In this document: in pieces, positions 8,010 to 16,039 of the stretch
Numbering within the stretch: position 1 is the first letter of the stretch
Layout of the letters: every line of letters begins with the position of its first letter
DNA from: Ruegeria pomeroyi
GTDB taxonomy: Bacteria; Pseudomonadota; Alphaproteobacteria; Rhodobacterales; Rhodobacteraceae
Reading direction: 5' to 3'
Assembly: GCF_021405525.1 (NCBI RefSeq)
Contig: NZ_JAGQAG010000001.1
Coordinates: 558,001-622,000, forward strand
DNA: 64,000 nt
The notes under the pieces: generated by a model
Databases searched by the model: none
The model's input: only the letters and a program-made list of their open reading frames with translations
What the model was told of the DNA's origin: nothing
Translations under genes and position numbers: made by a program

Positions 8010-9923
8010 TTACTGATCCTCCCCGGTGGCCCCGGTGGTGCTCTGTTCGGTATCCGCATCGCCGGATTGCTCTGCCTCGACCTGTTCCAGCGCCGTGGTG
8101 TGTTCGTCTGCCTGTTCCGGTCGGATCAGGCGGAATTCGATGCGGCGGTTGGCTTCGCGACCATCCTCGGTCCCGTTATCGGCGATCGGTTGGCTTTCGC
8201 CATAACCGACGGCGGCATAGCTGGCGGTCAGCACCCGGCGCGCGCGTAGCTCGTTCAGAACCGACTGTGCGCGTGCCTGGCTAAGCTGCTGGTTCATCTC
8301 TTCGCGGCCCTGACTGTCGGTATGACCCTGGATTTCCAGCCGGATCGGTCCGCAGCTCTGCAACAGCTCCGCGATCCGGTCCATCGTGCCCGAGGCACTG
8401 GCCGCAATGGTGGCAGAGCCGGGTTCAAAGGCGATCTTGTCATTCGCCTGCACCTCGGCCAGCAGAGCCTCGCACCGGTCGGCGTCCAGGCTGGTTTCTG
8501 CGGGTTCTGGCGGCGCCTCATAGGCGATTTCCAGATCGAAGCTCTGGTTCTCACCCAGCTTGTCGGCCAGCAGGCGGGCGATCTCGGCGCTGGCCTCTTC
8601 CAAATGGCTGGTACCGCGCAGGACAACAAGATCAGGAGTTACCACAAGAGCGCCCTTGCTGAGCGTCGCCAGCGCCTCGAGGCCGGCCAACACCCTGACG
8701 GGCCAGTCGGCCGGCAGATCGGGAACGATCCGGGCGGCGGTATAGACCGCAGCTGCGCCGAACGCCGCCTTAGCATAGCTGTCCACCATCTCGCGGGCAT
8801 AGTCGCTGCCAAGGCGACCGCGCAGTTGCACCAGCCCCTCTGGGCTTAGTGTGGCGGTAAACTCGGGCGGGCCGACTGTTTGCTTGGTTTCTGGCTCGGG
8901 CAAGACCGCATGCAAGGCAAACACATCTGGCAGACCGGTTTCCAACTCTCCGACCACGCGGTCGAACAGGGCCGGGTCGGTGCCCTGCGCCACCACCAGC
9001 GTGATATCGGCATCGGCAATGGTGACAGTACCCTGGCCCAGTTCCGCCAATGCACCAAGGCTCAGTTCAGCGGCTTTAGCCCAACGGGGCGAAGGCACGC
9101 CCATGCCTATGGTGCAAGAGGCGGCCCCCTGCATGCCGGCGGCGCGTGCGGCGGTCAGGATGCGGTCGCGCGCGGCCTCTGTATCGGCGGCGCAGGCGTC
9201 GAAACGGGCGCCGTTCTGGTCGATCAGGAACCGCAGGGTAAACGGCGTCAGCACCGGACGCGGTGCCGCGATATCAAGGCCGATCCGCAGCGAAGGCGGC
9301 GCGGCACGGTTCAGCGCCTGTTCCAGCCGTTTCTTGTCGGCGCCGCTGTCCGATATGGCGCGCACGGTCACCCGTCCGGCGCTGACCGAGATTTTCGAAC
9401 GCGGCAGCATCCCCAGCGCGACCACCGCGTAATCGAGAGCATCCTGCCAGCCTTCGGGGACGGGATAGCTGGCGGTTTCCAGCAGATCGGCCACTTGCTG
9501 CCCGTCGGCCAGCCGTTTCAGCGAGGTTAGAAGCGCCTTCCGGTTCATCGAGGCGGGAACCAGGCCGATGATCGACACGCCGGAATCGTTGCGTAGTATT
9601 TCGATCGAAAATTTCGGATCGGCCAAGCCGGCCGAGGGTCGTACCTGCATCATGTCGATAACGCGCGAAGCATCGACCTCGCCCCCCACCACCGACAGTG
9701 CGTTGAACCGCGTCGCCTCGTCCGGGGCCATGCCGGTAACGATGACCTGCAAGCCATTGGCCTGAACCTCAGCCCAATTGTGGCCGGCCCGATCCAACCC
9801 GCGCCGCACGGCAATTTCCGAGTTCTCCTCGACTGCAGTCACGGCAAAACTGGCGGCCACACCGCAAATCAGCGCTGCCAGAACAAAGGTCAGCGCGACC
9901 ACGAGGGTCAGAGGAAGTCGCAT
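8010..9923 (-). CDS. OmpA-family envelope protein with N-terminal membrane anchor
   Basis: A large (about 637 aa) OmpA-family protein. An N-terminal hydrophobic segment (residues about 6-28) acts as anchor or signal. A long middle region contains repeated alpha/beta segments resembling BON-type domains. The C-terminal 120 residues are an OmpA peptidoglycan-binding domain with the GHTDSQG loop and NRRIEF end. A charged tail follows, rich in Glu, Asp and Gln. It probably links membrane to cell wall. An in-frame TTG at 9926 is an alternative start. It is co-directional with, and abuts, the coiled-coil gene at 7698. Confidence 0.88.
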   Translation of the reverse strand: MRLPLTLVVALTFVLAALICGVAASFAVTAVEENSEIAVRRGLDRAGHNWAEVQANGLQVIVTGMAPDEATRFNALSVVGGEVDASRVIDMMQVRPSAGLADPKFSIEILRNDSGVSIIGLVPASMNRKALLTSLKRLADGQQVADLLETASYPVPEGWQDALDYAVVALGMLPRSKISVSAGRVTVRAISDSGADKKRLEQALNRAAPPSLRIGLDIAAPRPVLTPFTLRFLIDQNGARFDACAADTEAARDRILTAARAAGMQGAASCTIGMGVPSPRWAKAAELSLGALAELGQGTVTIADADITLVVAQGTDPALFDRVVGELETGLPDVFALHAVLPEPETKQTVGPPEFTATLSPEGLVQLRGRLGSDYAREMVDSYAKAAFGAAAVYTAARIVPDLPADWPVRVLAGLEALATLSKGALVVTPDLVVLRGTSHLEEASAEIARLLADKLGENQSFDLEIAYEAPPEPAETSLDADRCEALLAEVQANDKIAFEPGSATIAASASGTMDRIAELLQSCGPIRLEIQGHTDSQGREEMNQQLSQARAQSVLNELRARRVLTASYAAVGYGESQPIADNGTEDGREANRRIEFRLIRPEQADEHTTALEQVEAEQSGDADTEQSTTGATGEDQ

Positions 9924-9985
9924 CAACAGGTCGTATCTCTCCGGTTTGTGGAAGAGTTCTTAACTCCCCGGGATCGATGGTGCAA

Positions 9986-10948
9986 TCACACGAACAACGC
10001 GATCAGAAAGAAGATGAGCGGAATCAGGCCGGTGTCGCGGTTGACCCGAAACAGTTGCAGCAGTTTGCGATTGTCTTTGAGGTCCAGTCCACGCAGTTGC
10101 CAGGCCATGTGCCAGCCCATCGCCCAGGGTCCCGCCAGCGCCAGGACCAGCGCCAGGATCGAGGCATCTGGCAGCGCGGCCTCGATCACCGCGATCCCCA
10201 TCAGGCTGACGGTTGCGACCAGGAAATAGGCCATCCATCGCGGCGTCTGGTCGCCAAACAGCCGGGCAGTGGACTTGACCCCGATCAGCGCGTCATCCTC
10301 GGTATCCTGATGCGCATAGATCGTGTCATAGAACAGCGTCCAGGCGATGCCCGCTACATAAAGGAACACCGCCCCCCATCCCAGCGAGCCGGAATGCGCT
10401 GTCCAGGCCAGTAGCGCGCCCCAGTTGAACGCCAGCCCCAGAAACACCTGCGGCCACCAGGTGAAGCGTTTCGCATAGGGATAGACCGCCACCGGCAACA
10501 GCGACAGCACGCCCATGGCAATGGCCGCCCGGTTGAACGTCAGCAGGATCATCAGCGCCAACAGCGCCTGCGCCACCATCCAGACCACCGCCATCCGGAC
10601 GCTCACCTGCCCCGAGGGGATCGGGCGCGAGCGGGTCCGTTCGACCCGACCGTCGAAATCGCGATCGGTGATATCGTTCCAGGTACAGCCCGCGCCCCGC
10701 ATCAGGAACGCGCCCATCCCGCAACCGACAGCGATCCACAGATCGCCCCAGCGCGCATCCTGCCCGTCAAGCATGGCCAGCGCCAATCCCCACCAGCAGG
10801 GGATCAACAACAACCAGGTGCCGATGGGCCGATCGGCCCGACTCAGCCGCAAATAGGGGCGCGACCAGGCCGGTGCATGGATATCGACCCAGTTGCCGGT
10901 CACCGCATCTGCGACCTGACCGTCTGGCGTTGGGGCTTGGCCTTGCAT
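9986..10948 (-). CDS. ubiA: 4-hydroxybenzoate polyprenyltransferase
   Basis: Integral membrane prenyltransferase of 320 aa that attaches the polyprenyl tail to 4-hydroxybenzoate in ubiquinone synthesis. The Mg-diphosphate motif NDITDRDFDG (NDxxDxxxD) and the following RTRSRPIPSG are clear. The second aspartate-rich segment is seen in the YAHQDTEDD stretch, and many hydrophobic helices are present. The frame runs open further upstream, but the UbiA-like sequence starts at the ATG at 10948. The start lies only 12 bp from the divergent rsmE start. Its polyprenyl substrate is probably made by the synthase encoded at 49848-50846. Confidence 0.95.
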   Translation of the reverse strand: MQGQAPTPDGQVADAVTGNWVDIHAPAWSRPYLRLSRADRPIGTWLLLIPCWWGLALAMLDGQDARWGDLWIAVGCGMGAFLMRGAGCTWNDITDRDFDGRVERTRSRPIPSGQVSVRMAVVWMVAQALLALMILLTFNRAAIAMGVLSLLPVAVYPYAKRFTWWPQVFLGLAFNWGALLAWTAHSGSLGWGAVFLYVAGIAWTLFYDTIYAHQDTEDDALIGVKSTARLFGDQTPRWMAYFLVATVSLMGIAVIEAALPDASILALVLALAGPWAMGWHMAWQLRGLDLKDNRKLLQLFRVNRDTGLIPLIFFLIALFV

Positions 10949-10953
10949 ATGTA
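10948..10953 (+). promoter_or_regulatory. Candidate -10 box (TATGTA) for a near-leaderless rsmE transcript
   Basis: TATGTA lies 7 bp before the rsmE ATG, and the bases between have no Shine-Dalgarno sequence. A possible weak -35 (CTGGCG) sits 18 bp upstream, inside the ubiA coding region. If used, transcription would start at or next to the A of the ATG, giving a leaderless mRNA. This is inferred from spacing only. Confidence 0.35.
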
Positions 10954-10960
10954 GTCTTTC

Positions 10961-11686
10961 ATGAGTGCAAAGATCAGACTGTATGTAGAGCAGGCGCTGG
11001 GCCAGGGGCAACCGGTTCCAGTGTCGCGCGACCAGGCGCATTACCTCTTCGGGGTGATGCGGCTTGACGTGGGCGCGGCCGTGGCGCTGTTCAACGGGCG
11101 TGACGGCGAATGGCTGGCCCAGGTGACCGAGGCTGGCAAACGCGGCGGTGCGCTGGTCTGCGAGGCGCAGACCAAACCCCTGCAATTGCCCCCCGACCTG
11201 TGGCTGCTGTTCGCGCCGATCAAGAAAGCGCGTACCGATTTCATCGTCGAGAAGGCGGCCGAGATGGGGGCGGCCCGGATCGTGCCGGTGCAGACCGATT
11301 TCACCAATTCCGAACGCATCCGCCAAGACCGGCTCCAGGCCCACGCCATCGAGGCCGCCGAACAATGCGGCGGCACCTTCGTGCCCGAGGTGACGGATCT
11401 CCAAAAACTCTCCCGCCTGCTCGACACCTGGCCCGCCGATCGACAACTGATGTTTTGTGACGAAGCCGAGGCCGGGTCCGCCCTGCGCCTCGCCTCCGAG
11501 ACGCGGGGCAAACCCTGGGCCATCCTGATCGGCCCCGAGGGCGGCTTCTCCGAAGCCGAGCGCAAGCGTCTGCACACAATGACCGAGGCCCATGTGGTCA
11601 GCCTCGGCCCCCGCATCCTGCGCGCAGATACCGCTGCCGTAGCGGCCATGACCCTCTGGCAACAGGCATTGGGGGATTGGAAATGA
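10961..11686 (+). CDS. rsmE: 16S rRNA (uracil1498-N3)-methyltransferase
   Basis: SPOUT-class RNA methyltransferase of 241 aa that methylates U1498 of 16S rRNA. The N-terminal PUA-like part is followed by the SPOUT knot, with FIVEKAAEMGA in mid-protein, ILIGPEGGFSEAE (the SAM-binding knot loop) and SLGPRILRADTAAVAAM at the C-terminus, all standard for RsmE. There is no visible ribosome site before the ATG. The gene overlaps the next gene by 4 bp (ATGA). Confidence 0.95.
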   Translation: MSAKIRLYVEQALGQGQPVPVSRDQAHYLFGVMRLDVGAAVALFNGRDGEWLAQVTEAGKRGGALVCEAQTKPLQLPPDLWLLFAPIKKARTDFIVEKAAEMGAARIVPVQTDFTNSERIRQDRLQAHAIEAAEQCGGTFVPEVTDLQKLSRLLDTWPADRQLMFCDEAEAGSALRLASETRGKPWAILIGPEGGFSEAERKRLHTMTEAHVVSLGPRILRADTAAVAAMTLWQQALGDWK

Positions 11687-12210
11687 GCTTCATCCGCCCC
11701 GAAGCGCGCGCCGCGCTGTGGCGCTGGCGCGAGGTGTTGGCGGGGCTTGCTCTTACCCTCGTTGGGCTAAGCTGGATCGCCGGGCCCGGTGGCCTCTTGG
11801 GTTGGACAGGCTGGCCAGTAGCTGCGGCAGGTGTGGCTTTGGCGGTTGTCGGGGTCCAGCGCGCACGGTTCCGCACGGGTGGTGGCGGTCCCGGTATCGT
11901 GCTGCTGGACGAGGGCGAGATCACCTATATGGGGCCGCTTGGCGGCGGTTCGGTCGCTTCGGCCGAGATCGAGCGGCTGACCTTTGACCCAACGGCCACC
12001 CCGCCGCATTGGCTGCTGGAACAAAAGGGGCGCGACGTGCTTGCCATCCCCGTCAATGCCGAGGGGGCCGAGGTCCTGTTCGACAGTTTTTCGGCGTTGC
12101 CCGGTCTCCGGACCGAGCGCATGCTGACCGCGTTGAAAACCGAAGCACGCCATCCGGTGGTGATCTGGGAACGTACGCCTTCACGTCCCGCGGCGCTGCC
12201 TTTGCACTGA
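11683..12210 (+). CDS. Conserved membrane protein of unknown function
   Basis: A 175-aa protein with two hydrophobic segments near the N-terminus (about residues 18-55) and a soluble C-terminal part. The latter, with strand-rich sequence such as ILLDEGEITYMGPLGGGSV and ISVNAEGAEV-like stretches, recalls small membrane-linked PH-like domains. It overlaps the rsmE stop by 4 bp, so it is probably cotranslated. No family was recognised with confidence. Confidence 0.8.
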   Translation: MSFIRPEARAALWRWREVLAGLALTLVGLSWIAGPGGLLGWTGWPVAAAGVALAVVGVQRARFRTGGGGPGIVLLDEGEITYMGPLGGGSVASAEIERLTFDPTATPPHWLLEQKGRDVLAIPVNAEGAEVLFDSFSALPGLRTERMLTALKTEARHPVVIWERTPSRPAALPLH

Positions 12211-12285
12211 TCCGGTCAGGGTGTTGCATCGTTTCCGGTGATGGGCTGGCCAACACAACCGCGTGAGTTTCTGCCCCCCGTTCCA

Positions 12286-12301
12286 TTGACACTTGCGTCA
12301 A
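12286..12301. promoter_or_regulatory. Dyad (TTGAC-N6-GTCAA) overlapping a possible gshA -35
   Basis: A perfect 5-bp inverted repeat lying 49 bp upstream of the gshA start. Its left arm plus the next base reads TTGACA, a consensus -35 hexamer, so the dyad could be an operator on the gshA promoter. Spacing differs from the FNR/CRP layout (TTGAT-N4-ATCAA). The -10 element is not convincing. Confidence 0.3.
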
Positions 12302-12349
12302 ATGTGCCACTTGTCGGCAGATCGAGTAAAGCCAAGACGGAGCCCGAGC

Positions 12350-13720
12350 ATGTCCATTCCCCAGTCCGGCGGCGGACCGATCGAACGCCATGAACAGCTG
12401 GCCGAATACCTTGCCTCGGGCTGCAAGCCCAAGTCCGACTGGCGTATCGGCACCGAACACGAGAAATTCGGCTACTGCAAGGACACGCTGAAACCGCTCC
12501 CTTACGAGGGCGAGCGCTCGATTCTCGCCGTGCTCCAGGGTCTACGCGACCTGCACGGCTGGGCCCCGCTGGAAGAGGGCGGCAAGCTCATCGGCCTGAC
12601 CAAGGACGGCGCCAATGTCAGCCTTGAACCGGGTGGGCAGCTGGAACTCAGCGGCGCACCGGTGGAAACCATCCACCAGACCTGCGACGAGGTGAACGAC
12701 CACCTGCGCGATGTCAAGGATATCGCCGACAAGATCGGCGTCGGCTTCATCGGCCTTGGCGCCGCGCCGATCTGGACCCATGACCAGATGCCGCTGATGC
12801 CCAAGGGCCGCTACAAGCTGATGGACAACTACATGCAACAGGTGGGCACTTCGGGCACCACCATGATGCGCCGCACCTGCACGGTGCAGGTGAACCTCGA
12901 TTTCTCCTCCGAGACGGACATGGTGCAGAAACTGCGTGTCGCCATCGCGCTGCAACCGGTGGCCACCGCGCTGTTTGCCAATTCCCCCTTCCTCGAAGGC
13001 AAGCCCAACGGCCATAAAAGCTGGCGCGCCCGTGTCTGGCGGCATCTGGATGACGACCGCACCGGAATGGTGCCCTTCGTGTTCGAAGAGGGGTTCGGGT
13101 TCGAACGGTGGGTGCAATACGCGCTCGATGTACCGATGTATTTCGTCTACCGCGACGGCGCGTATATCAACGCGCTGGGCCAATCCTTCCGCGATTTCCT
13201 CAAGGGCCAATTGCCCGCGCTGCCGGGCGAGACGCCGACGCTGTCCGACTGGGCCGATCACCTGACCACGCTCTTCCCCGAGGCGCGGATCAAGAAATTC
13301 ATCGAGATGCGCGGCGCTGACGGTGGCCCTTGGCGCAGGCTTTGTGCGCTGCCCGCCTTCTGGGTCGGGCTGATGTACGACCAGTCCGCGCTCGATGCCG
13401 CCTGGGACCTTGTCAAGGGGTGGGATGCCGAGACCCGTGAGACATTGCGAGTAGAGGCCAGCCGTCAGGGTCTTCAGGCACAGGCTGGTGACATCGGCAT
13501 GCACGATCTCGCGCGCGAGGTGCTGGCGATCTCAGAGGCCGGGCTGAAGGCCCGCGCCCGCCCTGGCGCCGGCGGCATGGTCCCGGACGAGACCCACTTC
13601 CTGAGCGCGCTGAGGGACAGCGTCGAAACAGGCAAGGTCCCCGCCGACGAACTGCTCGACCATTACAACAGCGACTGGAACGGCGACCTGAGCCAGATCT
13701 ACGCACAATACAGCTATTGA
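12350..13720 (+). CDS. gshA: Glutamate-cysteine ligase, plant/alphaproteobacterial type
   Basis: ATP-dependent ligase of 456 aa making gamma-glutamylcysteine, the first step of glutathione synthesis. The sequence matches the plant-type class: IGTEHEKFGY near residue 30, GGQLELSGAP near residue 100, and MPKGRYKLMDNYM and MMRRTCTVQVNLDF in the middle. The ATG at 12350 was chosen because conserved sequence starts just after it. The upstream frame (from 12293) encodes nothing family-like. The gene stands alone between an unknown membrane protein and a hemoglobin gene. Confidence 0.94.
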   Translation: MSIPQSGGGPIERHEQLAEYLASGCKPKSDWRIGTEHEKFGYCKDTLKPLPYEGERSILAVLQGLRDLHGWAPLEEGGKLIGLTKDGANVSLEPGGQLELSGAPVETIHQTCDEVNDHLRDVKDIADKIGVGFIGLGAAPIWTHDQMPLMPKGRYKLMDNYMQQVGTSGTTMMRRTCTVQVNLDFSSETDMVQKLRVAIALQPVATALFANSPFLEGKPNGHKSWRARVWRHLDDDRTGMVPFVFEEGFGFERWVQYALDVPMYFVYRDGAYINALGQSFRDFLKGQLPALPGETPTLSDWADHLTTLFPEARIKKFIEMRGADGGPWRRLCALPAFWVGLMYDQSALDAAWDLVKGWDAETRETLRVEASRQGLQAQAGDIGMHDLAREVLAISEAGLKARARPGAGGMVPDETHFLSALRDSVETGKVPADELLDHYNSDWNGDLSQIYAQYSY

Positions 13721-13828
13721 CTGCCCCCGGCGGCCAGTTGCCTTTTCGGGCAGAGTCCTTGCTTGACGAGCGCAGTTCGCGCGCCATATCCGGCTAGGCT
13801 GTCAGTTGCGAGCTGGCCGCGTCAGTAC

Positions 13829-13853
13829 GACCAAAATTCTGGGCGTTTTGGTC
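13829..13853. repeat. Inverted repeat (8-bp arms, 9-nt loop) upstream of hemoglobin gene
   Basis: Arms GACCAAAA and TTTTGGTC are perfectly complementary, about 73 bp before the likely hemoglobin start. It could be an operator or a leader hairpin. It lies downstream of a weak TTGACG (13763-13768) / TATCCG pair with 18-bp spacing, so on that promoter it would be in the untranslated leader. Confidence 0.4.
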
Positions 13854-13925
13854 CAAATAGGCCTCCATGCTAGCGTCGACGATAGACCACTGTTTCGAAA
13901 TCATCCGGAAACGAGGAGGCGCATC

Positions 13926-14285
13926 ATTGCTGCAACGTTATTTGACCGTCTGGGAGGAGCGGACGGTATCCGACGCATCGTCGGTGTACTTGTCGATAAT
14001 CACGCCAAAAACCCTGTCGTGGCGCCACGATTTGCGGGAAGCGATATGAAGAACCTCAAGAAAATGGCCGGAGATTTCTTCATAGCTGGCTCTGGCGGGC
14101 CCGAGATTTATACGGGCAAGGACATGATTGCGGCCCACAAGCACATGAATATCAGTGGAGACGAGTTTGTCGCAGTTCTCGACGATGCGATGAACGCTCT
14201 GCAAGCGAACAATGTTGGTCAGCGGGAACAAGAAGAAGTCTTGTTTAATTTGTACAGCCTCAAAGATCAGGTCGTCGGAATCTGA
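13926..14285 (+). CDS. Group 1 truncated hemoglobin, probable ATT start
   Basis: Truncated 2-on-2 hemoglobin of about 119 aa, binding heme for O2 or NO chemistry. The opening TLFDRLGGADGIRRIV and the proximal-histidine segment AAHKHMNIS with following helix are typical of group 1. No ATG, GTG or TTG lies at the expected place. A perfect AGGAGG at 13914-13919 is followed 6 bases later by an ATT codon, exactly where homologues begin, so I take ATT as the start. Alternatives are TTG at 13848 or TTG at 13806, which add 26-40 residues that do not look globin-like. ATC at 13923 is also possible but too close to the ribosome site. Confidence 0.82.
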   Translation: MAATLFDRLGGADGIRRIVGVLVDNHAKNPVVAPRFAGSDMKNLKKMAGDFFIAGSGGPEIYTGKDMIAAHKHMNISGDEFVAVLDDAMNALQANNVGQREQEEVLFNLYSLKDQVVGI

Positions 14286-14445
14286 CTGTCTCGACACCGC
14301 GGCAACCCTGGGCATCTGTCTATGAATTGCCTGGTGAATGATGCTTACGCGCTGCTGATACTCGAACATTGCGCGATAGGCCCCTCTATTCTACATGCCG
14401 TGGCCTTGTGGACGGTTCTGCTACAGACTGCCCTACCCGCACACT

Positions 14446-14481
14446 ACAAAACGCGACCGGCGGCAGTATGCACTGCCGCCG
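14446..14481 (-). terminator. Terminator-like hairpin after the YHS gene
   Basis: Perfect 10-bp stem (CGGCGGCAGT and complement) with a 4-nt ATGC loop at 14458-14481. On the minus strand it is followed, after six bases, by TTTT. It lies 22 bp past the stop of the YHS gene. The T-run is short, so termination efficiency is uncertain. Confidence 0.5.
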
Positions 14482-14503
14482 ATCCTTGTTCCGGAAACCG
14501 GAC

Positions 14504-14977
14504 TCAGTTCTGCAGTTCAGCCGGGCTCTTCGCGGCGATGTCGGTCCAGTTGGTGTCGGCTTTCACGATAAAGCCGGAGATGTCTTCTTCCCACTTGGCC
14601 TGGATCTCGTCGGACAGGTTCAGATACAGTTGGCCGTCAACGATCTTCCAGTTGTCCGGGTCTCCATCGAACTTGAAGCCCATCGCTGCGCCGAAGGCGC
14701 AATAGCCGCCATAAGCCGGCAGATAGGCTTCCGGGTTTGCCTCGAACGCCGCCTTGTTCTCGTTGTTGGCAAAGCGATAGGTGGCGTCATGATAGACCGA
14801 GGTGATCTTCCAGTCGCCTTCAGTGGCTTCGCCCACGGTGAAATAGGCCACCGGATCATAGCCTTGCAGCGCCAGTCCGGTCGAGCTTGCGTTCAGTTCG
14901 ACACCGGCTGCCAGGGCCGACCCGGCCAGCGTCAGCGACAGGGCGACGCCGCCGATGAAAGATTTGAGCGTGTTCAT
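14504..14977 (-). CDS. Periplasmic YHS domain protein
   Basis: A 157-aa exported protein: positively charged N-terminus, hydrophobic core, and an AxA-type cleavage site near residue 23 (GSALAAG). The mature part holds a YHS-type fold with LQGYDPVAYF, YRFANNENKAAFEANPEAYLP and YGGYCAFG. YHS domains bind metal in some heavy-metal proteins; the single cysteine in GGYCAFG is the likely ligand position. Such stand-alone proteins are common in marine proteobacteria, and their role is unproven. Confidence 0.87.
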   Translation of the reverse strand: MNTLKSFIGGVALSLTLAGSALAAGVELNASSTGLALQGYDPVAYFTVGEATEGDWKITSVYHDATYRFANNENKAAFEANPEAYLPAYGGYCAFGAAMGFKFDGDPDNWKIVDGQLYLNLSDEIQAKWEEDISGFIVKADTNWTDIAAKSPAELQN

Positions 14978-15155
14978 TCTATGTGCCTTTCGCGTTGATG
15001 GCCCCTTGGCGGTCTCTGCGCTGTAAGGGCCCTTTGATCCCGCACGGCGTAATGCGCCGTGGTGACCCCGATCTGGGAGGTCCCCCGATCACGTTCAAAG
15101 CAACTCTTTTTGAGTGGGCGTGTTGTGTCGGTGAGCACGCCGGGAGCAGCAGGAC

Positions 15156-15431
15156 CTAGCCCCGGTTTCCCTCGCGGCGCAGCTGGCTTAGAAAGTTCAG
15201 GACCTTGTCCAGCGGCATCTCGCAGGGCGCCAGCCGCGGTCCTGCGGTCAGGTCGTAGAAACAAAGGCTGATGTAATCGTTGCCGCCGCGCTCGTGCGCG
15301 ACCAGCTTGATCGAGCGTCCCCCCGCAAAGACGGTCTTGCAAACCAGATAGCGCTTGCCTCCGGACCGACCGTGATGCGTGCCGAGCGGCCAGTTCCGCA
15401 GGCAGGTCAGCGCCGTCGGGATGGGGGTCAA
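15156..15431 (-). CDS. Small unknown protein, TTG start overlapping plsY
   Basis: A 91-aa basic protein, last gene of the pyrB operon. No ATG exists in the frame. A TTG whose last two bases form part of the plsY stop (TTGA, 4-bp overlap) is the natural start, matching the overlapping style of the whole operon. The sequence is globular (e.g. RYLVCKTVFAGGRSIKLVAH and NDYISLCFYDL) with two cysteines and no membrane segment. The family was not recognised. Reality is supported by coupling and by a codon pattern like the neighbours. Confidence 0.62.
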   Translation of the reverse strand: MTPIPTALTCLRNWPLGTHHGRSGGKRYLVCKTVFAGGRSIKLVAHERGGNDYISLCFYDLTAGPRLAPCEMPLDKVLNFLSQLRREGNRG

Positions 15432-16039
15432 CTGGATTTCTGTCCGATACGCGGTTCGGTGCCAGCCTTCAGGCGGGCGATATTGGCGCTGTGACGCCAA
15501 TAGACCAGCAAGGTCAGCGCGATGCCCAGGAACAGCGTCGTGCCATGGCCAAGAAAGACCAGCCACAGCGTCGAGCTGGCCGCCGCTGCCAGGGCACTGA
15601 GTGACGAAATACGGGTGACAAAGGCAACGACCAGCCAGGTCAGACAGCAGGCGATGCCGACAGGCCAGGCCAACGCCAGCCACAGACCCAGAAAGGTGGC
15701 GACTCCCTTGCCCCCCTTGAAGCCCAGCCAGACCGGATAGCAATGGCCCAGGAACGCTGCCAGCGCCGCCAGTTGTGCGGCATCCTCGCCAGCGAACACC
15801 CGCGCCAGCAGCACCGCCACCGCCGCTTTGCCGCCGTCCAATAGCAGGGTCAGTGCCGCCGCCTTCTTGCTGCCGGTGCGCAGCACGTTGGTGGCACCGA
15901 TATTGCCCGAACCGATCTGGCGAAGGTTGCCCAGACCCATCATGCGCGACAGCAGCAGGCCAAAAGGTATGGAACCCAACCCATAGCCGATCAGGGCCCA
16001 GAGGATCAGAGTGTTGGTGGCGGTCTCGATCGGTGGCAT
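15428..16039 (-). CDS. plsY: Acyl-phosphate:glycerol-3-phosphate acyltransferase
   Basis: Integral membrane enzyme (about 203 aa, five hydrophobic helices) that acylates glycerol-3-phosphate from acyl phosphate, opening phospholipid synthesis. Family motifs are GSIPFGLL near the N-terminus, GSGNIGATNVLR, and the FKGGKGVATFLG loop. The ATG at 16039 overlaps the stop of the upstream dihydroorotase-like gene by one base; a TTG one codon earlier is possible. It is placed in a pyrimidine operon with no obvious pathway link. Confidence 0.95.
   Translation of the reverse strand: MPPIETATNTLILWALIGYGLGSIPFGLLLSRMMGLGNLRQIGSGNIGATNVLRTGSKKAAALTLLLDGGKAAVAVLLARVFAGEDAAQLAALAAFLGHCYPVWLGFKGGKGVATFLGLWLALAWPVGIACCLTWLVVAFVTRISSLSALAAAASSTLWLVFLGHGTTLFLGIALTLLVYWRHSANIARLKAGTEPRIGQKSS

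Noticed and set aside
12286-12301. FNR/CRP site upstream of gshA
   Set aside because: The dyad TTGAC-N6-GTCAA has a 6-nt gap, not the 4-nt gap of TTGAT-N4-ATCAA, so it is kept only as a weak regulatory candidate.
13867-14049. Alternative ATG-started small protein overlapping the hemoglobin gene
   Set aside because: This frame is 60 codons with no globin or other motif, whereas the frame started at 13926 matches group 1 hemoglobins along its whole length.
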